This document shows positions 53,039 to 62,430 of a DNA stretch of 64,000 nt, one piece after another. The translations under genes were made by a program, and so were the position numbers. Positions within the stretch are counted from its first letter, which is position 1. Each line of letters opens with the position of its first letter. Origin of the DNA: Bradyrhizobium zhengyangense (GTDB lineage Bacteria; Pseudomonadota; Alphaproteobacteria; Rhizobiales; Xanthobacteraceae). The stretch is taken from assembly GCF_022012435.1 (NCBI RefSeq), contig NZ_JAKLUA010000003.1, forward strand, positions 434,001 to 498,000, in the 5' to 3' direction. Under the pieces are notes generated by a model, which worked only from the letters and a program-made list of their open reading frames with translations, did not search any database and had not been told where the DNA came from.

Positions 53039-55657
53039 TTGAACGGCGTCACCCCCGACCCGTCAGCCCCGAACCGTGATGGTGATGCTCTGTCGCGGCT
53101 GAAGCTGGCGCAGGCCCTTGTGCGGTCCACCTATGCCATCGCGTGGGAGCGTGCCTGGCCGGGTTTGGCGCGTGTTCTCACCGTTGTCGGCCTGTTTCTG
53201 GTGGTGTCCTGGGCCGGTCTTTGGCTGGCGCTGCCCTCCGTCGCCCGCGCCATCGGCCTCGTGATTTTTGCAGGGTTGGCGGTTGCCGCCCTGTTCCCGC
53301 TGATTCGGTTTCGCTGGCCGAGCCGCGAAGAGGCGCTCGCCCGGCTCGACCGCGGTTCGGGCATTCGCCATCGCCCCGCCACGACGCTCACGGACACGCT
53401 GACCTCGCAAGATCCGGTTGCACTGGCACTCTGGCAGGCGCAGCGCGAGCGCACGCTGGCTTCGCTCAAGCGCATCCGCGCCGGCTTGCCGCACCCGCGC
53501 CTCGCTATCCACGATCCCTGGGCGCTGCGCGCGTTGGTGATGGTGATGCTGGTCGCGACCTTCTTTGCGGCTGGCGACGAGCGTGCGATGCGGCTCGGCG
53601 CAGCCTTCGACTGGAACGGCGTGCTGGCGCCGACCAATATCCGCGTCGACGCCTGGGTCACGCCACCGCTCTACACCGGCAAGCCGCCGGTGATCCTGTC
53701 GGCCGCCAACAAGGAGGCTGCAGCGCTTCCGGCCTCCGGCCCGCTCGCCGTTCCCGCCGGTTCGACCCTGATCGTGCGCTCTTCCGGCGGCAGCCTGGAT
53801 GTCGTGGTCTCCGGCGGCCTCAAGGAAGCCGAGCCTAAGGAAGCCGCGCCCAAGGGCACCAACGAAAAGCATTTCACCATCACGAGTGATGGCACCGCGC
53901 ATGTCCGCGCGCCCTCGGGGCAGCCGCAATGGGCCTTTGCTGCGACGCCGGACCGTCCGCCGACGATCGCGCTCGCCAAGGATCCGGAGCGTCAGGCGCG
54001 CGGCGCGCTCCAGCTCGTCTACAAGATCGAGGATGATTACGGCGTCACCGGCGCTGAAGCCCAGGTCGCGCCACGGACCGCCGATGCCGGCAAGGAAGGC
54101 GACAACAAGACCGCGGCGCGCCCGCTATTCCAGCCGCCGCAGTTTCCGCTGGTGCTGCCGAACGCGCGCACCCGCAACGGCGTCGGCCAGACGGTGAAGG
54201 ATCTCAGCGAGGATCCTTATGCCGGTGCCGATGTCACGCTGACACTCACCGCCAAGGACGAGGCCGGCAACGAGGCGCGAAGCGATCCGTTCAACATGCG
54301 CTTGCCCGAGCGGCTGTTCACCAAGCCGCTCGCACGCGCCTTGATCGAGCAGCGCCGCATCCTCGCGCTCGACGCCAACAAGAATTCCGACGTCTACACC
54401 GCGCTCGACGCGCTGATGATCGCGCCCGAACTGTTCACGCAGGAGACCGGGCAATATCTCGGCCTCTACAGCGTCACCCGCCAGCTCGAGGCGGCGCGCA
54501 CCGATGATGCACTGCGCGAGGTGGTGGCGAGCCTGTGGGCGCTCGCAGTGACGATCGAGGACGGCAACATCTCCGATGTCGAGAAGGCGCTCCGAGCGGC
54601 ACAGGACGCGCTGAAGCAGGCGCTGGACCGCGGCGCCAGCGACGAGGAGATCAAGAAGCTCACCCAGGATCTGCGGGCGGCGCTGGACAATTTCATGCGC
54701 CAGCTTGCCGAGCAGTTCCGCAACAACAAGGATGCGCAAAATCTCGCGCGTCCGCTCGATCCCAATACCAAGATCCTGCGTCAGCAGGACCTGCAGAACA
54801 TGATCGACCGCATGGAGCGCCTGTCACGCTCGGGCGACAAGGATGCGGCCAAGCAGCTGCTCGACCAGCTTCAGCAGATGCTGGAGGGCCTCCAGATGGC
54901 CCAGCCGGGACAGTCCGGCGAGAGCGACATGGAGCAGGCGCTCAACGAGCTTGGCGACATGATCCGCAAGCAGCAGCAATTGCGGGACAAGACCTACAAG
55001 CAGGGCCAGGATTCCCGGCGCGATCGGATGCGCGGCAAGCAGCAGCAGGGCGACCAGTCGATGTCGGACCTGCAGCAGGACCAGCAGGCGCTGCGCGATC
55101 GCCTGAAGAAGCTCCAGGACGAAATGGCCAAGCGCGGCCTCTCGCAGAAGGGCCAGAAAGGCCAACAGGGACAGAAGGGCCAGGAAGGTCAGCAAGGCGA
55201 CCAGGCGCAGTCCGGCCAGGACGGCGATCAGGATGCCGATCAGGGTGATGATGATGGCGGGCTCGATTCCGCCGACAACGCCATGGGCGATGCGGGCTCG
55301 AAGCTCGGCGAAGGCAATGCTGACGGTGCGGTGGATTCCCAGGGCAAGGCGCTGGAGGCGATGCGCAAGGGTGCGCAGAAGATGGCCGAGGCGATGCAGC
55401 AGGGCGACGGCGACGGCCAGGGCGACGGTCCCGGCAATCGTGCCGGTCGCCAGCAGAGCGGCGGCAACCAGACCGACCCGCTCGGCCGTCCGTTGCGCGG
55501 CCACGAATTCGGCGACGATTACACGGTCAGGATCCCCGGCGAGATCGACGTCCAGCGCGTCCGCCGCATTCTCGAAGAACTCCGCCGCCGCCTCGGCGAC
55601 CCCTCGCGTCCGCAGATCGAGCTCGATTATATCGAGCGGCTGCTGAAGGATTTTTGA
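53039..55657 (+). CDS. TIGR02302/DUF4175 family large membrane protein
   Basis: The 872-residue protein starts at TTG 53039, the first possible codon after an in-frame TGA, with GGAGAG upstream. Two hydrophobic hairpin helices (about 40-90) and a third helix near 165 precede a long extracytoplasmic region: a beta-rich part, long helices (480-690) and a low-complexity Gln/Gly/Asp-rich stretch (about 690-760, repeats of KGQ and GQ), ending in a conserved segment with VRIPGEIDVQRVRRILEELRRRLGDP. It matches the alphaproteobacterial TIGR02302 family. Function unknown; an envelope role is likely. Confidence 0.82.
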   Translation: MNGVTPDPSAPNRDGDALSRLKLAQALVRSTYAIAWERAWPGLARVLTVVGLFLVVSWAGLWLALPSVARAIGLVIFAGLAVAALFPLIRFRWPSREEALARLDRGSGIRHRPATTLTDTLTSQDPVALALWQAQRERTLASLKRIRAGLPHPRLAIHDPWALRALVMVMLVATFFAAGDERAMRLGAAFDWNGVLAPTNIRVDAWVTPPLYTGKPPVILSAANKEAAALPASGPLAVPAGSTLIVRSSGGSLDVVVSGGLKEAEPKEAAPKGTNEKHFTITSDGTAHVRAPSGQPQWAFAATPDRPPTIALAKDPERQARGALQLVYKIEDDYGVTGAEAQVAPRTADAGKEGDNKTAARPLFQPPQFPLVLPNARTRNGVGQTVKDLSEDPYAGADVTLTLTAKDEAGNEARSDPFNMRLPERLFTKPLARALIEQRRILALDANKNSDVYTALDALMIAPELFTQETGQYLGLYSVTRQLEAARTDDALREVVASLWALAVTIEDGNISDVEKALRAAQDALKQALDRGASDEEIKKLTQDLRAALDNFMRQLAEQFRNNKDAQNLARPLDPNTKILRQQDLQNMIDRMERLSRSGDKDAAKQLLDQLQQMLEGLQMAQPGQSGESDMEQALNELGDMIRKQQQLRDKTYKQGQDSRRDRMRGKQQQGDQSMSDLQQDQQALRDRLKKLQDEMAKRGLSQKGQKGQQGQKGQEGQQGDQAQSGQDGDQDADQGDDDGGLDSADNAMGDAGSKLGEGNADGAVDSQGKALEAMRKGAQKMAEAMQQGDGDGQGDGPGNRAGRQQSGGNQTDPLGRPLRGHEFGDDYTVRIPGEIDVQRVRRILEELRRRLGDPSRPQIELDYIERLLKDF

Positions 55658-55682
55658 GGGGCGAAGCCACCACAAACCGGCT

Positions 55683-55783
55683 GTCATCGCCCGCGAAGGC
55701 GGGCGATCCAGTATTCCAGAGACGGTTGTGATTCAATCGAGAGGCTGCGGCGTACCGGATGCCCCGCCTTCGCGGGGCATGAC
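55683..55783. repeat. REPIN-like paired palindromes
   Basis: Two hairpins in inverted order, ATCGCCCGC-GAAG-GCGGGCGAT (55686-55707) and ATGCCCCGC-CTTC-GCGGGGCAT (55759-55780), bounded by GTC and GAC, form a 101-base unit between the TIGR02302 gene and the convergent response-regulator gene. The architecture equals that at 4288-4413 although the stems differ. Confidence 0.72.
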
Positions 55784-55811
55784 GGCGGAATGTGTGGCGA
55801 CACTATCGCTG

Positions 55812-56186
55812 CTAGCCCTTTTTCGCCGCGAGCGCATCGGCCACCGCCGTGCGGATATCCGCAACCGAGAACGGTTTGGTCACGACGTCATGCACCAGCG
55901 CATTCAAATTCGACGCGCGCTCGCGCTGGTCGGCAAAACCCGTCATCAAGAGAATAGTCAAATCGGGAAAGTCGCGCGCGGCGGAGAGCGCCAGAGCGAT
56001 GCCGTCCATGACGGGCATCTGGATGTCGGTGAGCAACAGATCGAACGCGCCGTCCTCGCGGGTCAGTATCTCCAGCGCCTCGGCGCCGTCCTGCGCGGTG
56101 ACGGTCTCGTGGCCGTCCATGGCGATGGCGCGCGCCACCAGCTGGCGCATCGAATCCTCGTCGTCGGCGATCAACACTTTTGGCAT
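55812..56186 (-). CDS. cpdR: CpdR-like single-domain response regulator
   Basis: The 124-residue protein is a receiver domain only: acidic pocket in VLIADDEDSMRQLVARA, phospho-Asp54 in LLLTDIQMPVMDG, Thr in LLMTGFAD and Lys in VTKPFSV. Sequence style and length match CpdR of Caulobacter and rhizobia, which in its unphosphorylated form primes the ClpXP protease for degradation of cell-cycle regulators. ATG 56186 is chosen because the receiver starts directly; the upstream open frame is unrelated sequence. The symbol is by resemblance. Confidence 0.82.
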   Translation of the reverse strand: MPKVLIADDEDSMRQLVARAIAMDGHETVTAQDGAEALEILTREDGAFDLLLTDIQMPVMDGIALALSAARDFPDLTILLMTGFADQRERASNLNALVHDVVTKPFSVADIRTAVADALAAKKG

Positions 56187-56247
56187 GAGACGATCCTTGG
56201 GGCGATCCTTGGGACGAACCTTCCCGCGCGGGACGTTTGCAAGCTGA

Positions 56248-57126
56248 TTATACGCTGCCACCGGCGATGTCGCGCCGGTTAAAGAAGCGGACGTCGATAT
56301 TGCGGCCTTCCGGCGGCGGCGAGGCCAGGCGCGAGCGGAAGAAGGCGCGTTCGCCGGGTTGCAGCACGGTCTGCTCCAGCACCGAATTCCAGGCGTAGAT
56401 CTCGGCACCCTGCGCGTCGCGCACCGCAAAACGCAGGCGCGGAATATCGAGCGGCTTCTTGCCCTGGCCGACGATCACGCCCTCGATCACCAGCACCTGC
56501 TTACCGTCCACCGTCTCGGTCGAGAGCTTGACGTCCTTGAAGGCCAGCCCGCGCAGGTTCACCTCCAGCCCGACCAGCTTGTAGAAGGCCGCGGTCTGCG
56601 GCAGCAGGCGGACCATGTCGCCGCGCCAGATCACCAGCGCCAGCACCAGCGCGCCCATGGCGGCGCAGGCGATCGGCAGGCCGTAATAGGTTCTGCGCGG
56701 GGCGACGGCGGGTGTCGGCCGGCTCACCTTGGCCCCGCGACGGCTGAACAGGCCGCTGAACCAGGATTGGTGCTGGATCCCGACGACTTCTTCTTCCGCG
56801 GCCCGGGCCGCCGCCGACCACTCGTCCTCAGCCTCCGCGGCATCTTCGGTCGGCCAGTCGCTGGCGATCGAGGGACTGTCGACCACCGGCGTCTCGGTGG
56901 CGTTATCGTCCTTGGCGTAGGTGTTCCACTGCTCGGCGAGGTCGGACTGGTCGTCGGCCTGGCTGGCTGCGGCCATGGCCGGCACGACGGCCTCCTCGAT
57001 GGCGTCCTCGGGATGGGCGATCCAGGTTTTCTTGCAGCGGGAGCAGCGGACAGTCCGCCCATTGGCCCCAAGGCTCGCAAGCTTGATGGCGTAGGATGTC
57101 ATACAATGGGGGCAGACGATATGCAT
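56248..57126 (-). CDS. MJ0042-type zinc-ribbon, DUF3426 membrane protein
   Basis: From ATG 57126 the protein has 292 residues. The N-terminal zinc ribbon uses Cys5, Cys8, Cys28 and Cys31 (VCPHC...VRCSRC). An acidic linker follows, then one membrane helix (about residues 150-170, YYGLPIACAAMGALVLALVIW) and a C-terminal extracytoplasmic DUF3426 domain ending in FFRSRLASPPPEG. This layout places a metal-binding head in the cytosol and a beta domain outside. Function unknown; neighbourhood with ftsEX is common in this group. Confidence 0.82.
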   Translation of the reverse strand: MHIVCPHCMTSYAIKLASLGANGRTVRCSRCKKTWIAHPEDAIEEAVVPAMAAASQADDQSDLAEQWNTYAKDDNATETPVVDSPSIASDWPTEDAAEAEDEWSAAARAAEEEVVGIQHQSWFSGLFSRRGAKVSRPTPAVAPRRTYYGLPIACAAMGALVLALVIWRGDMVRLLPQTAAFYKLVGLEVNLRGLAFKDVKLSTETVDGKQVLVIEGVIVGQGKKPLDIPRLRFAVRDAQGAEIYAWNSVLEQTVLQPGERAFFRSRLASPPPEGRNIDVRFFNRRDIAGGSV

Positions 57127-57164
57127 GGACGGCCTCGACGATGACCTTGTCGCAGGGAACCTGG

Positions 57165-57196
57165 CGCCAAGCTTCTCCTGCGCCAAGCTTCTCCTG
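57165..57196. repeat. 16-bp exact tandem duplication
   Basis: CGCCAAGCTTCTCCTG occurs twice in direct tandem (57165-57180 and 57181-57196) in the region between the DUF3426 and ftsE genes, 39 bases before the DUF3426 start. It looks like a replication-slippage duplication and could affect the leader or promoter. Confidence 0.7.
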
Positions 57197-57344
57197 AGAA
57201 GGGACTTCTAAGAATGCTGCCGGGGATGCTACAGGGCGACCGTTAACGAACCGGAAACCATAACGGTCGCACAACCCCTTGATCGCATGCGGCGAAGCCT
57301 CGCTGGCGATGCGGCCTTGAGTCCCCCTCGAACGGAGCTGAGCT

Positions 57345-58004
57345 TTGGTTCGGTTCGAAAATGTCGGATTGCGTTACGGTCTGGGGCCGGAGATCCTGCG
57401 CGACCTCAGTTTCCAGATTCCGGCGCATTCCTTCCAGTTCCTCACCGGCCCGTCCGGCGCCGGCAAGACGTCGCTGCTGCGCCTGTTGTTCCTGTCGCAC
57501 CGGCCGACGCGAGGCCTCATCAATCTGTTCGGCCATGACATCTCGCAGCTCGGCAAGGACGAGATCGCCGATTTGCGCAAGCGCATCGGTATCGTGCTGC
57601 AGGATTTCCGCCTGCTCGATCACATGACGACCTATGAAAACGTGGCGCTGCCGTTCCGCGTCATGGGCCGCAGCGAATCCAGCTATCGCAAGGAGGTCAT
57701 CGACCTGCTGCGCTGGGTCGGTCTCGGTGACCGCATGGATGCGCTGCCGCCGATCCTGTCCGGCGGCGAGAAGCAGCGCGCGGCGATCGCGCGCGCGGTC
57801 ATCTCGCGGCCCCAACTTCTGCTCGCGGACGAGCCGACCGGCAGCGTCGATCCGACGCTGGGGCGACGCTTGCTGCGGCTGTTCATCGAGCTCAACAAAT
57901 CAGGCACCGCCGTCATCATCGCCACCCACGATATCGCGCTGATGGACCAGTACGAAGCGCGCCGCTTCGTGCTGCATCAGGGACGGCTGCACGTCTATGA
58001 GTAG
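57345..58004 (+). CDS. ftsE: cell-division ATP-binding protein FtsE
   Basis: The 219-residue ATPase starts at TTG 57345 (GGAG upstream) and has Walker A GPSGAGKTSLL, signature LSGGEKQRAAIARAV, Walker B LLLADEPTGSVD and switch His in IATHDIAL. It works with FtsX at the septum to control peptidoglycan hydrolases. The last 8 bases overlap ftsX. Confidence 0.93.
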   Translation: MVRFENVGLRYGLGPEILRDLSFQIPAHSFQFLTGPSGAGKTSLLRLLFLSHRPTRGLINLFGHDISQLGKDEIADLRKRIGIVLQDFRLLDHMTTYENVALPFRVMGRSESSYRKEVIDLLRWVGLGDRMDALPPILSGGEKQRAAIARAVISRPQLLLADEPTGSVDPTLGRRLLRLFIELNKSGTAVIIATHDIALMDQYEARRFVLHQGRLHVYE

Positions 58005-58965
58005 GACCGACGAGCGCGGCGTGTTGGTCGACCTCGGACAGGAGCGTCCGCCGCTGCCGGCCAGGGCGCGCAATTTGTCCCCGATCGTGCCGCGCGCCTC
58101 GATCCATGGCCGCGCACTGGTCGCCGTCGTTGCTATCATGACGTTCCTTGCCTCGATGACGACGGGCACTGTCCTCTTGGTGAGCGCTTCGGCTGCGGAA
58201 TGGCAATCGGATGTCGCCAGCGAGATCACCATCCAGGTTCGCCCGCAATCCGGACGCGACATCGAGCGCGACACGGTTGCCGTCACTGAAGCAATGCGCG
58301 CGCAAGCCGGCATTGTCGAGGTCAAGCCCTTTACCAAAGAGGAGAGCGGCAAGCTGCTCGAGCCCTGGCTCGGCACTGGCCTCTCGATGGACGATCTGCC
58401 GGTCCCGCGCATGATCATCGCGCGCGTGCAGCCCGGCACGGCACTCGACCTCGCCGCGTTGCGTGCCCGCGTGACGCAGGTCGCGCCGAGCGCCAGCGTC
58501 GACGATCACCGCGCCTGGATCGAACGGATGCGTTCGATGACCAACGCCACCGTGTTCGCCGGCATCGGCATTCTCGCACTCGTCATCGTCGCGACCATCA
58601 TCTCGGTCTCCTTCGCAACCCGCGGCGCGATGGCGGCGAACCGCCCGATCGTCGAAGTGCTGCATTTCGTCGGTGCCGGCGATCGCTACATCGCCAATCA
58701 TTTCCTGCGGCATTTCCTCCGGCTCGGCCTCGAAGGCGGCGTCATCGGCGGCGGCGTCGCCATGTTACTGTTTGGTTTCTCCGAGTCGATCGCCGGCTGG
58801 TTTTCCGGCACCCCTGTCGGCGACCAGTTCGCAGCTTTGCTCGGCACTTTCTCGCTGCGGCCATCAGGCTACGTCGTGCTCGCGGTGCAGGCCGTCCTGA
58901 TCGGCGCAATCACCGCGGTCGCCTCGCGCCAAACCCTGTTCGCGACGCTGAATGACGTGGATTGA
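57997..58965 (+). CDS. ftsX: cell-division permease-like protein FtsX
   Basis: The 322-residue protein has a cytosolic N-terminus, a first helix (about 35-60), a periplasmic domain (SEITIQVRPQSGRD...) and three C-terminal helices, the FtsX layout. RSMTNATVFAGIGILALVIVATIISVSFATRGAMAANRP-like sequence covers helix 2 and the coupling region. It overlaps ftsE by 8 bases and so is translationally coupled. Confidence 0.92.
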   Translation: MSRTDERGVLVDLGQERPPLPARARNLSPIVPRASIHGRALVAVVAIMTFLASMTTGTVLLVSASAAEWQSDVASEITIQVRPQSGRDIERDTVAVTEAMRAQAGIVEVKPFTKEESGKLLEPWLGTGLSMDDLPVPRMIIARVQPGTALDLAALRARVTQVAPSASVDDHRAWIERMRSMTNATVFAGIGILALVIVATIISVSFATRGAMAANRPIVEVLHFVGAGDRYIANHFLRHFLRLGLEGGVIGGGVAMLLFGFSESIAGWFSGTPVGDQFAALLGTFSLRPSGYVVLAVQAVLIGAITAVASRQTLFATLNDVD

Positions 58966-59037
58966 GTGCGATAAACCGGACTCCACTTCGCCTCAAAACG
59001 TCTTAAAATCATCCGGGGAAGGGATCACCGACATCAC

Positions 59038-59742
59038 ATGACCTCGCCGACCGACGATCGATCGCCGAAAATGCCGCGCGGCTGGCTCCGCGCGACCGTC
59101 GTGTCGACGATCGCGTTCACCTTTGTCGGCGCGGCGGCGGGCTTCATCGCCTTCCTGTCGCAATTGCGCGGCGTGGAGATCGCCCCCAGCCGCAAGGCTG
59201 ACGGCATCGTGGTCCTCACCGGCGGCTCCTCGCGGGTTTCGGACGCGATGGAGCTGCTCGCGGCGGGCTACGGCGAGAGGCTCCTGATCTCGGGCGTGCA
59301 CCCGACCTCGACGGCGAACGATATTTCGCGCACGCTGCCGGAGAACCAGTCCTTCATGACCTGCTGTGTCGACCTCGACCGCACCGCGCTCACGACCCGC
59401 GGCAACGCGGCGGAGGCGCGGCGCTGGGCCGAGGGGCGCGGCTTCAAATCGCTGATCGTTGTCACTTCGAATTACCACATGCCCCGCGCGCTCGTGGAAT
59501 TCTCGCATGCGATGCCGGAGACGACACTCGTTCCTTTCGCGGTGGTCGGTGACAAATGGCGCGAGGAGCCGTGGTGGACCTCGGCCTCGACGCTGCGGCT
59601 GCTCATGTCCGAATATGTCAAGTACATCGCGGCCGAGGTGAGGGTGCGGCTGGAAGATTTCGGGATTGACCTTTCGCCCGAGATGTCGGAGCAGCCTTTT
59701 GGCCTGCAATCCAGGCGGCCCGCCACCGCACAGGCCAATTGA
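59038..59742 (+). CDS. YdcF/SanA-like DUF218 protein
   Basis: A 234-residue protein with one N-terminal membrane helix (about 18-42) and a DUF218 domain: ADGIVVLTGGSSRVSDAMELL, LLISGVHP, TRGNAAEARRWAEG and SNYHMPRALVEF. Members act in envelope integrity or polysaccharide carrier handling, without a settled reaction. The stop overlaps the plsC-like start. Confidence 0.82.
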   Translation: MTSPTDDRSPKMPRGWLRATVVSTIAFTFVGAAAGFIAFLSQLRGVEIAPSRKADGIVVLTGGSSRVSDAMELLAAGYGERLLISGVHPTSTANDISRTLPENQSFMTCCVDLDRTALTTRGNAAEARRWAEGRGFKSLIVVTSNYHMPRALVEFSHAMPETTLVPFAVVGDKWREEPWWTSASTLRLLMSEYVKYIAAEVRVRLEDFGIDLSPEMSEQPFGLQSRRPATAQAN

Positions 59743-60527
59743 TCGGATTGTTGATGTTCCTGATTTTCCTGCGCTCGCTGCTGTTCAACGTTCTGTTCTA
59801 TACAGTGCTGGTGTGCCTTGCGATCGTGGCGCTGCCGACCTTCGCGTTGCCGCCGCGCGCCATGCTGACGGTTGCCCAATGGTGGGCGAAGGCGACGCTG
59901 TTCCTGATGCGCGTGGTCTGCAACATCAAGGTCGAATTCCGCGGCGTCGAGAAGATTCCGGAAGGGCCGCTCGTGATCGTCGCGAAGCACCAGTCGTTTT
60001 GGGAAACCTTCGTGCTGCCGGGCTTTTTCTATCGCCCGATCTTCATCCTCAAGCGCCAGCTCATGCAGATCCCGGTGTTCGGTCAGTTCCTGGTCAAGAC
60101 CGGCATGATTGCCATCGACCGCAAAGCCGGCGTGAAGGCGCTGCTCGACATGACGCGGCGCGCACGCGAGGCGGTGCGCGGCGGCGGTCAGCTCGTCATC
60201 TTTCCGGAAGGCACCCGCCGCGCGCCGGGGGCGCCGCCTGATTACAAGACCGGCTTTGCTCAGATCTATTCATCCTGCGGCGTGCAGTGCCTGCCGATCG
60301 CGCTCAATTCCGGCCTGTTCTGGCCGCGCCGCACCTTCATGCGCTATCCCGGCACGCTGGTCGTGGAGTTCCTCGATCCGCTGCCGCCGGGCCTGCCGAA
60401 GGATGAGTTTCTCGCGCGCGTGCAAGCCGTGATCGAGGATGCGACCGGTCGCATTGTCGAAGCAGGACGGAAAGAGCAGGAGCAGTTGATCGGCAGCGCG
60501 CCGAGCTATGCTCCGACGGACAGCTAG
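59739..60527 (+). CDS. plsC: 1-acyl-sn-glycerol-3-phosphate acyltransferase
   Basis: The 262-residue protein starts at TTG 59739, overlapping the preceding stop; ATG 59754 is an alternative. After an N-terminal helix come the acyltransferase motifs: KHQSFWE (His-x4-Glu in place of His-x4-Asp), the block around GMIAIDRKAG, and FPEGTRRAPG. It acylates lysophosphatidate in the inner membrane. Its stop interlocks with that of the convergent ChaC-type gene at CTAG (60524-60527). Confidence 0.88.
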   Translation: MIGLLMFLIFLRSLLFNVLFYTVLVCLAIVALPTFALPPRAMLTVAQWWAKATLFLMRVVCNIKVEFRGVEKIPEGPLVIVAKHQSFWETFVLPGFFYRPIFILKRQLMQIPVFGQFLVKTGMIAIDRKAGVKALLDMTRRAREAVRGGGQLVIFPEGTRRAPGAPPDYKTGFAQIYSSCGVQCLPIALNSGLFWPRRTFMRYPGTLVVEFLDPLPPGLPKDEFLARVQAVIEDATGRIVEAGRKEQEQLIGSAPSYAPTDS

Positions 60528-61135
60528 CGGCTGTCCCGGGTTTCGTCGGGAGCCGGCGCGTGCGACGAATGCACCTCGCCATGCAGCATCATGGCGAGCT
60601 GATGCAATTGCGTGTCGCGAAAACCTTCGGCCTCGATCGCCTTCACGGTCGCCGTCACATAATCGCGGTTGGCGCCGGACTGTCCGTGGCCCTGGAGCAC
60701 ATGGCGATGCTGATCGGCGAGCGACAGCCGGCCGGCATATTGCACATGGCCGCGGTCGACGACATAGGCGAGCGCCGAGACACGCTCACGCGCTTCATTC
60801 TCCAGCCATACCGAGCGCATCACCTCGCGATAGACCGAGGTCACCTGTTCGCGCGCGCGCAAATAGGCGACGACGTCGGCGCGGTTCTTTTCAGCGACGC
60901 GGAAGGCGATGCCGCGGCAGGCGCCGCCGCGGTCGAGCCCGAGCACGAGACCCGGCTGCTCCGGCGTGCCGCGATGCACGAAGGAATAGACGCAAAGCGC
61001 GCGGTGCTCGCCGACCAGCCGCGCCGGGACGCGCTCGTCGAATTCGAAGCCCGGCCGCCACATCAGCGAGCCATAGCCGAACACCCAGAGGTCGCCCTTG
61101 GCTGATGTGACGGTGGGGAGGGTGATTTCCGACAT
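60524..61135 (-). CDS. gamma-glutamylcyclotransferase (ChaC type)
   Basis: From ATG 61135 the protein has 203 residues. WVFGYGSLMWRPGFEF is the substrate loop of the ChaC family, and the catalytic Glu lies in the segment following DVVAYLRAREQ. ChaC enzymes split glutathione to 5-oxoproline and Cys-Gly. The open frame continues to ATG 61234 but the extra part is not family-like. Confidence 0.85.
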   Translation of the reverse strand: MSEITLPTVTSAKGDLWVFGYGSLMWRPGFEFDERVPARLVGEHRALCVYSFVHRGTPEQPGLVLGLDRGGACRGIAFRVAEKNRADVVAYLRAREQVTSVYREVMRSVWLENEARERVSALAYVVDRGHVQYAGRLSLADQHRHVLQGHGQSGANRDYVTATVKAIEAEGFRDTQLHQLAMMLHGEVHSSHAPAPDETRDSR

Positions 61136-61245
61136 TTCGGGCACGGCTACCAGAAGCGGGGGCCCAAGCGAAGCGAATTCTCCGTCTTTCGTTGGAGGCC
61201 AGCCTCGCTTACATTTGACAAAATCTGGGGCCAAAGGGTCGCCGC

Positions 61246-62430
61246 ATGTCCGATATGACCGTTGCCGCAGGCCGGCGCTCCCGTTGGGGGCTCTTCATTG
61301 CTCCCGTCATCCTCCTGATCCTCGCGGTCGCCTGGAGCGGTTTCTGGTTCTATGCGGCCTCGCAGGCCGGGATCGCCGCAGATGCCTGGCGCGTGCAGGA
61401 GGCCAAGGCCGGCCGCATCTATGACTGCGCCAAGCGCTCGATCGCGGGCTTCCCGTTCCGCTTCGAGGTCCAGTGCTCCGGCGCCAGCGTCGCCCTGGTC
61501 TCGCAGAATGCGAGCAAGACGCCGTTCACGGCCAAGCTCGACAACATCCTGGTCGTCGGGCAGGTCTACGATCCCAAACACGTCATTGCGGAATTCACGG
61601 CGCCGGCCACGCTGGTCGACGGCGTGACGCAAAACACTTTCGTGGTGAACTGGAGCAAGGGCCGCAGCAGCGTGATCGGCTTGCCGGCGGTGCCGGAGCG
61701 CGCCTCCATCGTGTTCGACGATCCCAGCATCAACAGGCTCGATGGCTCGGTGCAGGTGCCGCTCGCGCGCGCCAAGCAGATCGAGCTGCATGGTCGCCTC
61801 GCCGATGGATCGACGTCGGCTCATCCTGTGATCGAGACCGTGCTTCAGGTCTCGCAAGGCAGCATTCAGGGCGTGCATCCCTTGCTCGCCGAGCCGTTCG
61901 AAGCGGACACGCGCGCCAAGATCAGCGGCCTCTCCGATCTCACGCCAAAGCCATGGCCGCAGCGCTTCCGCGAGATCCAGGCCGCCGGCGGTCATATTGA
62001 GATCGTGCAGTCGCGCATCCAGCAGGGCGAGATGATCGCAGTCGCAGCCGGCACGCTCGGCCTCTCGGCCAATGGCCGACTGGACGGCGAATTGCAGATG
62101 ACGGTGACCGGCCTCGAGCGCGTTATCCCGGCGCTCGGCATCGAGAAGATGCTGGAAGAGGGCGTGCCCCAGGCCACGCTCGATCGTGTTGCGCCCGGCG
62201 TGAAGTCGCAGGACCTCAACAATCTCTTCGGTGCGCTCGATCGTGCCGTTCCCGGCCTCGGCAAGGTCATCAAGCAGAACGCCAATGCCGGCGTTGCCGC
62301 AGGCATCAACTCGATCGGCACCGAGAGCACGCTCGAGGGCAAGAAGGCGCGCAGTTTCCCGCTGAAATTCGTCGATGGCGCCGTCCTGCTCGGCCCGTTC
62401 AAGGTCGGCCAGATTCCGCCGCTGTACTGA
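61246..62430 (+). CDS. DUF2125 family membrane-anchored protein
   Basis: The 394-residue protein has an N-terminal membrane anchor (SRWGLFIAPVILLILAVAWSGFWFYA) and a long extracytoplasmic DUF2125 region with CAKRSIAGFPFRFEVQCSGAS, a motif typical of alphaproteobacterial members. A Cys pair in that segment may form a disulfide. Function unknown. It is divergent from the ChaC-type gene. Confidence 0.82.
   Translation: MSDMTVAAGRRSRWGLFIAPVILLILAVAWSGFWFYAASQAGIAADAWRVQEAKAGRIYDCAKRSIAGFPFRFEVQCSGASVALVSQNASKTPFTAKLDNILVVGQVYDPKHVIAEFTAPATLVDGVTQNTFVVNWSKGRSSVIGLPAVPERASIVFDDPSINRLDGSVQVPLARAKQIELHGRLADGSTSAHPVIETVLQVSQGSIQGVHPLLAEPFEADTRAKISGLSDLTPKPWPQRFREIQAAGGHIEIVQSRIQQGEMIAVAAGTLGLSANGRLDGELQMTVTGLERVIPALGIEKMLEEGVPQATLDRVAPGVKSQDLNNLFGALDRAVPGLGKVIKQNANAGVAAGINSIGTESTLEGKKARSFPLKFVDGAVLLGPFKVGQIPPLY

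Noticed and set aside
55140..55260. Repetitive DNA in the TIGR02302 gene as a possible CRISPR or minisatellite
   Set aside because: The repeats are irregular, in frame and encode the Gln/Gly-rich linker; no spacer structure is present.
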